DNA of 6,347 nt from assembly GCA_030673735.1 (NCBI GenBank), contig DAOVIK010000101.1:1-6347 (forward strand). Reading direction: 5' to 3'. Made by a program: the position numbers and the translations under genes. Each line of letters begins with the position of its first letter. Within the stretch, counting starts at the first letter, position 1. Below, in pieces: positions 1 to 6,158 of this stretch. A model generated the notes under the pieces. That model was not told where the DNA came from, did no database searches, and saw only the letters and a list, made by a program, of their open reading frames with translations. The stretch comes from Anaerolineae bacterium (lineage in GTDB: Bacteria > Chloroflexota > Anaerolineae > Anaerolineales > E44-bin32).

Positions 1-989
1 CGCTGTGGATTCTTCTCGCATCGGCGGGAGCGATGATACCGCTTGCAAAGCTGATAGGTGATTCCACGGAGGCGTTGGCCGCGCACACAGGTCCTCGCAT
101 TGGAGGGCTGCTTAATGCTACGTTGGGGAATGCAGCCGAGTTGATTATTTCCATCGTGGCTATCCGTGAGGGATTGCTGGAGCTGGTGAAAGCTTCCATC
201 ACCGGATCGATCTTAGGAAACCTGCTGCTGGTCTTGGGATTGAGCATGCTGGCAGGGGGAATGCGGCATGGAGTGCTTTCTTTCGACCGCCGCAAGGCGA
301 TGAGCGACAGCGTTCTCCTCGTTCTGGCCGTCCTTGCTCTTGGTGTGCCGTCGCTGTTCACGCATGCCACCGAAGGTATCGCCAGCCCGCTGCACATCGA
401 GGCCCTCAGCCTCGGTGTGGCGCTGCTCATGATCGTGCTGTATGTGCTGGGGCTCGTTTACAGCTTGCGAAGCATGCCGGGCCCGCTAACACGCCCATCT
501 GCAGAGCCGATCGTTCACAAAACCCATTGGACAGTGCGAACGTCGATGACGGTGTTGGTGCTGTCTGTGATAGGCATTGTTTGGATGAGCGAACTTCTCG
601 TGAGGCAGGTGGAATTCGTGGTGGCTGCTCTCGGTGTATCCGAGTTCTTCCTGGGGGTCATCTTGGTGCCCATCGTGGGCAATGTCGCCGAACACTTGGT
701 GGCTGTAAGCGTGGCGATGAAGAACCGCATGACATTGAGCGTCGAAATCGCGGTTGGTTCAAGCCTTCAGATCGCACTCTTTGTCGCGCCGCTGCTGGTC
801 TTTCTCAGTCTGATACTCGGAAACCCATTGACTCTGGTGTTCAACCGCTTCGAGTTGATTGCTCTTGCAGGAGGTGTGATCGTTGCCGCGCTAGTTTCAT
901 CCGACGGTGAAGCGAACTGGTTGGAGGGGGCCGAGCTGCTGGCCCTCTATCTCATGCTCGCCCTAGCGTTCTTCTTCCTGCCATCATGA
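1..989 (+). CDS. Ca2+/H+ antiporter, Cax type (CaCA superfamily), 5' end missing
   Basis: Inner-membrane exchanger expected to expel Ca2+ (possibly other cations) in return for protons. The frame is open to the left edge (first complete codon at 3). The ten residues before the Met at 33 continue the hydrophobic helix, so the true start lies outside the window and the Met at 33 is internal. Counting from that Met, both hallmark alpha-repeats are present: GNAAE at 32-36, followed by a helix ending in AIREG, and GNVAEH at 216-221. The acidic residues of these repeats are the ion-binding ones in the family. About ten hydrophobic segments are visible, and the C-terminus has the family's DGEANWLEG stretch (291-299) before a last helix. 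The 328 visible residues are close to the usual ~350-400, so only a short N-terminal part is lost. The stop TGA overlaps the next gene's ATG, so the two are probably co-translated. The family call is secure; the exact ion is not. Confidence 0.93.
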   Translation, partial: LWILLASAGAMIPLAKLIGDSTEALAAHTGPRIGGLLNATLGNAAELIISIVAIREGLLELVKASITGSILGNLLLVLGLSMLAGGMRHGVLSFDRRKAMSDSVLLVLAVLALGVPSLFTHATEGIASPLHIEALSLGVALLMIVLYVLGLVYSLRSMPGPLTRPSAEPIVHKTHWTVRTSMTVLVLSVIGIVWMSELLVRQVEFVVAALGVSEFFLGVILVPIVGNVAEHLVAVSVAMKNRMTLSVEIAVGSSLQIALFVAPLLVFLSLILGNPLTLVFNRFELIALAGGVIVAALVSSDGEANWLEGAELLALYLMLALAFFFLPS

Positions 990-1501
990 ACGAAGTGCCA
1001 CCACAGAAGACGTCGATTGGCGGCCTTCCCATCTCTTGCATTTGGGCTGCTGGCGGCGCGCTTGCGGGACTGCTGCTCATGCTGGCAATCGCCATCTTTG
1101 GGCCGATGCTGTATCTCAACAGACCGAATCCTACCCCCACGTGGGATTTCAGCGTTATTGATAATCCCACATCAACACCCAATCCCACCGCCACGGCCAC
1201 GAGAACCGAAGAAGCCGGTCCATCACCGACTGCGACGATCGGGCCTCCAGCAGAAGGAAGTTTCATGGTCGGAGAACTGGTCGAAGTACGTGGCACCGGA
1301 GGGGATGGACTGCGAGTGCGTGAATCCCCCGGGATGGATGGCACGGTTCTCTTTGTGGGATTTGAGAACGAAGTCTTTGTGGTCCAGGCTGGTCCGATCG
1401 AGCAAGACGATCACGCATGGTGGTTTCTCGTCAATCCATATGATGACGAAAAGCGCGGATGGGCCGTTGCGGATTACTTGCGCCCCTTGGAGGCGCAGTG
1501 A
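986..1501 (+). CDS. Membrane-anchored SH3-like (SH3b) domain protein
   Basis: A 171-residue protein of unknown specific role. A short N-terminal tail is followed by one hydrophobic segment (about 17-43). A low-complexity linker rich in Thr, Pro and Asn follows (about 45-90, with repeated PTPT/PTAT-like units). A C-terminal SH3-like domain occupies about 91-168, with the typical LRVRESPG (109-116), a WW pair (135-136) and a closing GWAVADYL (148-155). The likely topology places the SH3 domain outside the membrane, where such domains often bind cell-wall or surface ligands; this is inferred. The ATG overlaps the antiporter stop as ATGA and has no Shine-Dalgarno of its own, which points to translational coupling. 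Thr/Pro-rich linkers between a membrane anchor and an SH3 domain are common in Chloroflexota proteins. No catalytic domain is seen. Confidence 0.85.
   Translation: MNEVPPQKTSIGGLPISCIWAAGGALAGLLLMLAIAIFGPMLYLNRPNPTPTWDFSVIDNPTSTPNPTATATRTEEAGPSPTATIGPPAEGSFMVGELVEVRGTGGDGLRVRESPGMDGTVLFVGFENEVFVVQAGPIEQDDHAWWFLVNPYDDEKRGWAVADYLRPLEAQ
1479..1497 (+). other. Short GC-rich hairpin at the end of the SH3 gene
   Basis: TGCGCC (1479-1484) pairs with GGCGCA (1492-1497) around a 7-base loop, just before the stop codon of the SH3 protein gene. No T-tract follows, so it is not a convincing intrinsic terminator. It may be chance within coding sequence. Confidence 0.2.
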
Positions 1502-1612
1502 GTTGCCATCATTTCCCAAGCGCGCTATCATTTCGCGCAGTATGACATAAGCGTGAAGCCGCGGGGGACAGCACTTGCCAATGTCCAGATGTGAGCCCAA
1601 CCTCGGGAGAAG

Positions 1613-2179
1613 ATGGTGAGTGAAGCTACGCTCGAAGATCTGATCGCACTCGCAGAACGCTCCTTCGTTCGGATGCAGGCTCAGGAGTTGATTGGCCAAT
1701 ACTTGGAGGAGGGAGATCAAGCGCCTTTTGATCAACTGCTCGAGGGTTTGATCTTGGCCGGCGCAAGCTCCGTGGCACTGCTGAGGGACATTCTGGAGGA
1801 GATACGAGCAACGAAATCATCACTAAGATTAGAGGCAATCAACTTGCGCCAAAGGCTGATGGACACCTTGGCCAACATTGGGATTCAACTTCCCCAACTG
1901 CGGACTTCTGGAGCGGCGGAGGCTCTGCAGCAGATTTGCCAACTTGCTTTGAGCCAGGATGCTCTGATGGACCTGGCGGAAGTGGAATGCAAGGATGAAC
2001 AGGTCCTTCAGGACATCTGCGCCGATACCGGCAGTCATGGGGAACGCATCAGCCACAAGCTGGTGCTGCTTGAGAGCATAGAGCAGTCGGTCATCGATTG
2101 GTTCGAATGTCTGACCTATGAAGCTGCGCGGTCGCTGGAGTACACTCCGGGCAAGAGTTCCCCCCAGGTCATACACTGA
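1613..2179 (+). CDS. Hypothetical helical cytosolic protein
   Basis: A 188-residue protein that I do not recognise. It has no signal peptide, membrane segment or nucleotide-binding motif. Composition and heptad-like Leu/Ile/Ala spacing suggest an almost wholly alpha-helical fold: about 5-33, 36-90, 101-125 and 140-175. A Cys-containing acidic stretch, EVECKDEQ, lies near 123-130. A purine-rich GGGAG at 1605-1609 supports initiation here. It sits only 3 bases from the ATG at 1613 but 6 bases from the next codon, GTG (1616), so the real start may be that GTG, one codon shorter. The gene is preceded by a 111-base gap after the SH3 protein gene and followed by a strong hairpin terminator. It may be a separate unit or the last gene of the antiporter transcript. 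That it is a real gene is supported by the ribosome site, sensible composition and the terminator; function is unknown. Confidence 0.7.
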   Translation: MVSEATLEDLIALAERSFVRMQAQELIGQYLEEGDQAPFDQLLEGLILAGASSVALLRDILEEIRATKSSLRLEAINLRQRLMDTLANIGIQLPQLRTSGAAEALQQICQLALSQDALMDLAEVECKDEQVLQDICADTGSHGERISHKLVLLESIEQSVIDWFECLTYEAARSLEYTPGKSSPQVIH

Positions 2180-2201
2180 CGATTCCAAGAAGCTATGCAA
2201 C

Positions 2202-2240
2202 AGGCCGCCAGGGATCTTGCATCCAGGCGGCCTTTTCTTT
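2202..2240 (+). terminator. Rho-independent terminator after the hypothetical gene
   Basis: AGGCCGCC (2202-2209) pairs perfectly with GGCGGCCT (2226-2233). An inner GGAT/ATCC pairing (2212-2215 with 2221-2224) extends the stem, and a T-rich tail TTTTCTTT (2233-2240) follows. It starts 22 bases after the stop of the helical protein gene. On the minus strand the same hairpin lies just past the NarL-class regulator, but there its tail is only TGTTGC, so termination in that direction would be weaker. Confidence 0.85.
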
Positions 2241-2256
2241 CGCTTGCTGCGATTGT

Positions 2257-2910
2257 TCAGAGGTAATCCCGCAGATTGTGCTCGACGGCGTAGGCGGCTG
2301 CTTCTGCTCGATTGCGCACTCCAAGCTTGGAAAGTATGCTGCTGACGTAATTTCGAACCGTGCCTTCGCCAAGGTAAAGCATCTCTGCGATTTGGCGATT
2401 GGTGCGTCCTTCGGAGACGAGCTGCAGAACATGCATTTCCTGCTGAGTCAGCTCGGCGAATGCGGAAGCCTCCTCTTCGCGGGCTGCTTTTCGTACTTCT
2501 TGAAAAACGCGCTGCGTAACTGCCGGATCGAGAAGGGCTTCCCCTCGGCCAACGGCCTCGATGGCACGCACTAGATCGCGCCCTCCGATTTGTTTCAGAA
2601 CATATCCTGCAGCGCCGGCACGAATCGCCGAGAACAGCATCTCATCCTCGGCATAGGACGTGAGCATGATCACTTTGGCATCCGGATAATTCTCGATTAT
2701 TTCCTGACAGGCCTCGATCCCCGATCCACCCTTCAAGCGGATATCCATAACGACAACGTCCGGATTGTGCAGCTTGGTCTTTTCCACAGCCTCGCGCGCT
2801 GTCGCTGCCTCGGCGACGACGTCGAAGCCGGGGTTTTGATCAAGCAGCGCTCGCAATCCCAAGCGCACGACTTCGTGATCATCAACTACCAGTATTCTTT
2901 GACGAGCCAT
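2257..2910 (-). CDS. NarL/LuxR-class response regulator
   Basis: Cytosolic two-component transcription factor of 217 residues, the usual size for the class. The receiver domain (about 5-120) has the acidic pair D10/D11, phospho-acceptor D56, T84 and K106, so it should be phosphorylatable. The LuxR-type helix-turn-helix (about 152-212) begins with LTQQEMHVLQLVSEG and has the recognition-helix region GEGTVRNYVSSILSKLGV, close in style to DevR/LiaR regulators. The start is supported by AGAAGGA 7 bases upstream of the ATG. No histidine kinase gene is adjacent, so the partner is unknown. It is transcribed towards the left-hand gene group and separated from the upstream OmpR-class regulator by 277 non-coding bases that hold a possible promoter of its own. 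The family is certain; the target genes are not. Confidence 0.95.
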   Translation of the reverse strand: MARQRILVVDDHEVVRLGLRALLDQNPGFDVVAEAATAREAVEKTKLHNPDVVVMDIRLKGGSGIEACQEIIENYPDAKVIMLTSYAEDEMLFSAIRAGAAGYVLKQIGGRDLVRAIEAVGRGEALLDPAVTQRVFQEVRKAAREEEASAFAELTQQEMHVLQLVSEGRTNRQIAEMLYLGEGTVRNYVSSILSKLGVRNRAEAAAYAVEHNLRDYL

Positions 2911-2917
2911 TAAGGTT

Positions 2918-2924
2918 TCCTTCT
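2918..2924 (-). promoter_or_regulatory. Ribosome binding site of the NarL-class regulator
   Basis: Reads AGAAGGA on the minus strand with a 7-base spacer to the ATG at 2910. It fixes the start of this gene. Confidence 0.7.
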
Positions 2925-2946
2925 AGGTTCCATGTACCCACTAAGC

Positions 2947-2975
2947 ATTCTATCCGATGGCCTTAACCACAACAA
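2947..2975 (-). promoter_or_regulatory. Possible sigma-70-like promoter for the NarL-class regulator
   Basis: On the minus strand, TTGTTG (2975-2970) and TAGAAT (2952-2947) are separated by 17 bases. The -10 matches the consensus at 5 of 6 positions; the -35 matches at only 3 of 6. It would give a leader of about 30 bases before the start codon. Found by eye, so only suggestive. Confidence 0.35.
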
Positions 2976-2996
2976 GCTTGACAAGCCAGATCAAGC
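2973..2996 (-). repeat. Three spaced GCTTG repeats upstream of the NarL-class regulator
   Basis: On the minus strand GCTTG occurs at 2996-2992, 2986-2982 and 2977-2973, with periods of 10 and 9 bases, close to one helical turn. The last copy overlaps the candidate -35. The middle part also reads as an 11-base palindrome (GCTTG-A-CAAGC on the plus strand, 2976-2986). This could be an operator: OmpR-class regulators often bind tandem direct repeats. A chance origin is possible because the unit is short. Confidence 0.3.
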
Positions 2997-3184
2997 CTAT
3001 TGTCCGATATTTGCGTAGGACCAGCATTAGAGCGGAGCATGTCAGTTTGATGGGTGAGGAGCAAACTTCAGGCGATATCGACATGATGGGAAGGATTGGT
3101 CTTGAGCTGGGATCTTGGTGGAATGCATGCTGCTGCAGGTTTCCTGTGCGGGGGAACGCTGACAGATCTTTGCTTCCTTGACTT

Positions 3185-3907
3185 TCACTCCGCCTGACGT
3201 CGGAAGTCGATGAAACGGTAGCCTACGCCGCGCTCAGTTTGGATATATTCCGGATTTGAGGGATCGCTCTCCAGTTTCTGGCGCAGGTAGTTGATGTACA
3301 GACGCAGATAATGTGTTTCATCCCGGTACTCATAGCCCCACACTTTTGCGAGTAGCTGCTCGTGCGGCACGACCCATCCCGCGTTCTGTACCAGGTGATA
3401 GAGAAGCCGGAACTCCGTGGGCCGCAATTTGACAAGCTTGTCCTCCACCCAGATCTCGCGGCGGTCGAAATCTATCTTTAGGCGACCGTCTACCTCGATC
3501 AACTCATGCAGAGGCGTACTTGGCATCTGTGTTCGCCGAAGCACGGCGCGCACGCGGCTGACCAATTCGCGCGGGCTGAAAGGCTTTGTAATGTAATCGT
3601 CCGCACCCAGTTCCAAACCTCGTACGCGATCTTCCTCTTCTCCTTTTGCGGTGAGCATGATCACCGGTACGGTGGAGATCTCCCGTATCATCTTGAGGGT
3701 TTCGAATCCATTTAACTCGGGCATCATTACGTCCAGAAGGATCAAATCTGGCAATTGGTCGCGCAGCTGCTCGAGAGCCGTCACGCCCGAATCGGCCTCG
3801 CTGACTTCGAAGCCGTCATGTTCCAGGTTCAGTCGGATGAAGTGGATCATGCGCGGTTCGTCATCGACAACAAGGATGCGTTGTCGGGATTTGCTTGTAC
3901 TGCTCAT
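3185..3907 (-). CDS. OmpR/PhoB-class (KdpE-like) response regulator
   Basis: Cytosolic transcription factor of 240 residues from the chosen start. The receiver domain (about 9-123) has D15/D16, phospho-acceptor D59 within DVMMPELNG, T86, Y105 and K108, all the residues needed for phosphorylation. The winged-helix DNA-binding domain (about 135-235) contains LRPTEFRLLYHLVQNAGWVV and ends in TERGVGYRFIDF, typical of the PhoB/KdpE branch. An upstream in-frame ATG at 3943 would add 12 residues, but it has no ribosome site and lies inside the preceding gene. The ATG at 3907 has AGGGA 5 bases upstream and follows the 80-residue gene's TGA by one base, so translation is probably coupled. No kinase gene is seen. 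Its position behind the VWA/FHA genes suggests a shared transcript with them. Confidence 0.94.
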   Translation of the reverse strand: MSSTSKSRQRILVVDDEPRMIHFIRLNLEHDGFEVSEADSGVTALEQLRDQLPDLILLDVMMPELNGFETLKMIREISTVPVIMLTAKGEEEDRVRGLELGADDYITKPFSPRELVSRVRAVLRRTQMPSTPLHELIEVDGRLKIDFDRREIWVEDKLVKLRPTEFRLLYHLVQNAGWVVPHEQLLAKVWGYEYRDETHYLRLYINYLRQKLESDPSNPEYIQTERGVGYRFIDFRRQAE

Positions 3908-3908
3908 C

Positions 3909-4151
3909 TCATTCCCTGACAGGTCCGATGAGCTTCTCCTCATGAGCGGAAGGCATGATTTCGATGAAGTTGATCAATCGCATTGGCCAGACGACAGTCA
4001 CAACGTCCCCTTGGAGGTAGCGAAGGTCCTTTCCGTCTCGACGACGGGGATTGTTGATCGTGATCGTTGTTGAGTCGTGAGGAGGAAGCTCTTCCATTTC
4101 CCCTAGTACGGGATCCTCGCCTGACACATGAAGCAGGACTTGTATGGTCAT
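3909..4151 (-). CDS. Small hypothetical protein, probably all-beta
   Basis: An 80-residue acidic/basic mixed protein with no signal peptide or membrane helix; I do not recognise a named family. Visible features are a leading strand MTIQVLLHVSGEDPVLGE, a basic NNPRRRDGKDL stretch (33-43), and alternating hydrophobic segments VVTVVWP (50-56) and LINFIEIMP (59-67), which suggest a small beta-barrel or sandwich. It is well supported as a gene: GAGGA lies 5 bases before the ATG, it starts 11 bases after the FHA gene stop, and it ends one base before the OmpR-class regulator start. The context suggests an accessory or adaptor role in the FHA/VWA signalling group, which is inference only. Confidence 0.78.
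   Translation of the reverse strand: MTIQVLLHVSGEDPVLGEMEELPPHDSTTITINNPRRRDGKDLRYLQGDVVTVVWPMRLINFIEIMPSAHEEKLIGPVRE
3913..3917 (-). promoter_or_regulatory. Ribosome binding site that decides the OmpR-class regulator start
   Basis: AGGGA on the minus strand, 5 bases before the ATG at 3907 and inside the last codons of the preceding gene. The longer in-frame start at 3943 has nothing comparable. Confidence 0.65.
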
Positions 4152-4162
4152 GGTTTTCCTCG

Positions 4163-4678
4163 TCAGCTTTGTTTTCGAATCAGAAACTGCATCTGCAGCG
4201 TTCCCAGTTGAAGCACATCACCATCGCGGAGGTGAACAGGTTCTTGTGGCTCCAAAGGGAGCCCGTTCACCATAGTGCCATTGGAGCTGTCCAGATCTAC
4301 GACCATGATTGCGGATCCCTCCACGCGAAGCTCGGCATGGATACGAGATATGCCATGCGCTTCGGCGTCGAAGGCGGTGAGATCTACATCCGGGACCACG
4401 GCTTGACCGGACACGGCCTGGCCGAGCGTGAAGTTGCTTCGTCCTTTCAAGGATATCACTTTGCCTGTGGTTGCAGCTCGGAGGCCGAACGGAGCATCGT
4501 CTTCCAGCGCCTCGAGTTCAGAAACATCGAAGTCCAGGTCAGCCTGCGCGACAGGCCCGAAGTATTCCTTCTGATCGTCCGTGGTTCGAGTCGGGATCTC
4601 GACCAGTGCTCCACCACAATCCATGCAAAAGAAACTCCCCACAAATGCTTGGCTCTTGCAGGACGGGCAATTGATCAT
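4163..4678 (-). CDS. Zinc-ribbon and FHA domain protein
   Basis: A 171-residue cytosolic protein. The N-terminus has a zinc ribbon with two Cys pairs (C4/C7 and C18/C21). An acidic linker (about 45-62) follows. The C-terminal FHA domain (about 72-168) shows FTLGQ (83-87), GISRIHAEL (109-117), DLDSSNGTMVNG (118-129) and a closing LRDGDVLQLG. FHA domains normally bind phosphothreonine peptides made by Ser/Thr kinases. Oddly, the Arg that usually follows the Gly in the FTIGR-like motif is Gln here (Q87), which may weaken or change phosphopeptide binding, whereas S111, R112, H114 and N123 are kept. The ATG overlaps the stop of the J-domain/VWA gene as ATGA, with a weak GGTGA upstream. It is likely a phosphorylation-responsive adaptor for the neighbouring VWA and PP2C proteins. 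Confidence 0.9.
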   Translation of the reverse strand: MINCPSCKSQAFVGSFFCMDCGGALVEIPTRTTDDQKEYFGPVAQADLDFDVSELEALEDDAPFGLRAATTGKVISLKGRSNFTLGQAVSGQAVVPDVDLTAFDAEAHGISRIHAELRVEGSAIMVVDLDSSNGTMVNGLPLEPQEPVHLRDGDVLQLGTLQMQFLIRKQS

Positions 4679-6141
4679 CGTTTCACCGAGCGGGGCAGTA
4701 GCAAGAGGGCCCGGGATCCGTATTTCAGAGCCTTCTCACCTTCGCTGGAGAGATGCTTCGTTTGCTTCAGGTTTTGGGCTTCTGATCGGGCCCGCTTTGC
4801 CAGTTTACTCTCGCCGATCGTTTCGAGATGCTTGGCTAGATTCTCAAGGCGTTGCCTGGCTTGCTCAAATTGGCCGGAGGAGGCCTCGATGCGTGCCATC
4901 TCTTGCATGCGGTATAAGGTCACCGCGCCGACGGCCGAAAGCACGTCTTCATCAGGATGATCCGAATCGGGCTCTTCGGAAACGTGTATGCGAGCCACGG
5001 AAGTCAGTTGCGGAGCCTCTTCCTCAGATCCTATGCCTCCTGATGACACATGGAATTCGGCGAGTTCTAACTCTCCGGACTCCGCTAATGGATAGAGCAT
5101 CCATTCAAGCATCACGCTGATCTTGTCATCGCTCGGCAGGTGGCCAAGAGACATCGGAAAGGCATCCCCCAGAGGAAGTGGGTCGGGTCGCAAACGGAAG
5201 GCCGATCGCAGCACCGCTTCCTTAGCCACATCGGCTTCTACCAACACCTGCAATGCAGCCACATGACTCAGCGAGTGATGAATTCTATCCATGAGATCGC
5301 CGAGGGCACTCGGGGAGTCCATGTAGATCGTACTCCCGCCACTAAGCCGAGCGACCTCGTCTAGAAGTGCATCGCTCCAGTCGGTTCCGATCCCGACGGT
5401 ATTGATCGTGATCCTGTCCGCAGCCGCCTCAGTAGCCATGTCAATACAAACCTGCTCATCGCCATACGTGCGTCCGTCGGTAATCAGAATCACATGGTTC
5501 ACGCTTCCTTGTGTTGATCTGCTGCGCACCTGTGCCAGCCCGGTTTCCAATGCGCGGGCGATTTCTGTGCCGCCGCCTGCTTGGATCTGACTCAGGCGCG
5601 CGCGTGCAACTTTTACCTTGCGCGCTTGCTTGGGGGTAACCACGACCTCCGCGCGATCCCCGAAAGCGACGATCGAAGCCGAGTCGTCCGGTGTGAGTGA
5701 CTCAAGGATCGATACTGTAGCCCGTCGCACGCGGTCCATTCGTTCCCCCCGCATGGATGTCGAACGATCGATCAGAACACATAGATTGATGGGGGCGCGC
5801 TGCGGGGAGGGATTCTTAGGAGGTAGGATTTCGAGCAGCATGTAATGCATCTGCGGTTCGTCAAGTACCAGCAGGTTTTGGCGTCCATGACCGAAGCGGA
5901 CGTCAAGTCGTGCCTCGGAAACAGTTTTGGCGACGATAGCTTCCAGCTGTGCATCGTATTTCGCCCGCCTCATAGGATCGGACAGTAACTCGTATGCCTG
6001 TGAAGCATCTAGGAAGAGCTGTGTATCACCGGGGCGCACATTTTTATCGGGATGCAAACGCTGCGCGGCGCGACGATAGGCACGCCGAATATCCTCGGTC
6101 GTGGCGTCTCTGGGGATGCCGAGTATCTCGTAGTAGTCCAT
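4675..6141 (-). CDS. J-domain / von Willebrand factor A fusion protein
   Basis: A 488-residue cytosolic protein. Residues 1-66 form a J-domain (DYYEILGIPRDAT opening, HPD at 30-32, then the ASQAYELLSDPMRRAKYD helix), which in the family stimulates DnaK ATPase. The VWA domain (about 117-290) has a complete metal-ion site: DRSTS with D125, S127, S129, then T192 in GGGTEIA and D222 in ITDG. Residues about 295-390 are beta-rich. The C-terminus (about 400-485) is helical and TPR-like, ending in a LSSEGEKALKYGSRALL motif that resembles the tail of other bacterial VWA proteins. There is no signal peptide or membrane helix. It follows the PP2C remnant by 17 bases, with only a distant G-rich run as ribosome site, and overlaps the FHA gene. 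Likely role: a metal-dependent scaffold that brings chaperone activity to a phosphorylation-signalling complex. Domain calls are firm; the role is inferred. Confidence 0.92.
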   Translation of the reverse strand: MDYYEILGIPRDATTEDIRRAYRRAAQRLHPDKNVRPGDTQLFLDASQAYELLSDPMRRAKYDAQLEAIVAKTVSEARLDVRFGHGRQNLLVLDEPQMHYMLLEILPPKNPSPQRAPINLCVLIDRSTSMRGERMDRVRRATVSILESLTPDDSASIVAFGDRAEVVVTPKQARKVKVARARLSQIQAGGGTEIARALETGLAQVRSRSTQGSVNHVILITDGRTYGDEQVCIDMATEAAADRITINTVGIGTDWSDALLDEVARLSGGSTIYMDSPSALGDLMDRIHHSLSHVAALQVLVEADVAKEAVLRSAFRLRPDPLPLGDAFPMSLGHLPSDDKISVMLEWMLYPLAESGELELAEFHVSSGGIGSEEEAPQLTSVARIHVSEEPDSDHPDEDVLSAVGAVTLYRMQEMARIEASSGQFEQARQRLENLAKHLETIGESKLAKRARSEAQNLKQTKHLSSEGEKALKYGSRALLLLPRSVKR

Positions 6142-6158
6142 CTCAGCGCCGAGCCCCC

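Larger units (their letters stand above)
2911..3184. other. Non-coding gap between the two response regulator genes
   Basis: This stretch holds the ribosome site, candidate promoter and repeat elements of the NarL-class gene at its left end. The remainder (about 3000-3184), downstream of the OmpR-class regulator on the minus strand, shows no clear terminator. Only a weak imperfect GCAGG/CCTGtGC pairing is visible near 3135-3150. A plus-strand reading frame across it has no ribosome site and an implausible composition. Confidence 0.6.

Noticed and set aside
1520..1538. GCGCG/CGCGC inverted repeat in the gap before the helical protein gene
   Set aside because: The stem is only 5 bp and no T-tract follows. 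It is too weak to call a terminator or operator.
1223..1735. Minus-strand reading frame of 170 codons
   Set aside because: It is antisense to the SH3 protein gene and the start of the helical protein gene, has no ribosome site, and its composition is unlike a real protein.
2957..3181. Plus-strand 74-codon frame in the gap between the two regulators
   Set aside because: No ribosome site lies before the ATG, the composition is odd (WWNACCCR), and it overlaps the candidate promoter and repeats of the minus-strand gene.
3908..3943. Longer start of the OmpR-class regulator at 3943
   Set aside because: It has no ribosome site and would overlap the end of the 80-residue gene. The ATG at 3907 has AGGGA at good spacing and begins right before the receiver domain.
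4067..4960. Long plus-strand reading frame (297 codons)
   Set aside because: It lies antisense to the FHA and J-domain/VWA genes, which have clear domains. Its translation is rich in Arg, Ser and Cys, shows no motif, and looks like a shadow of the real frames.
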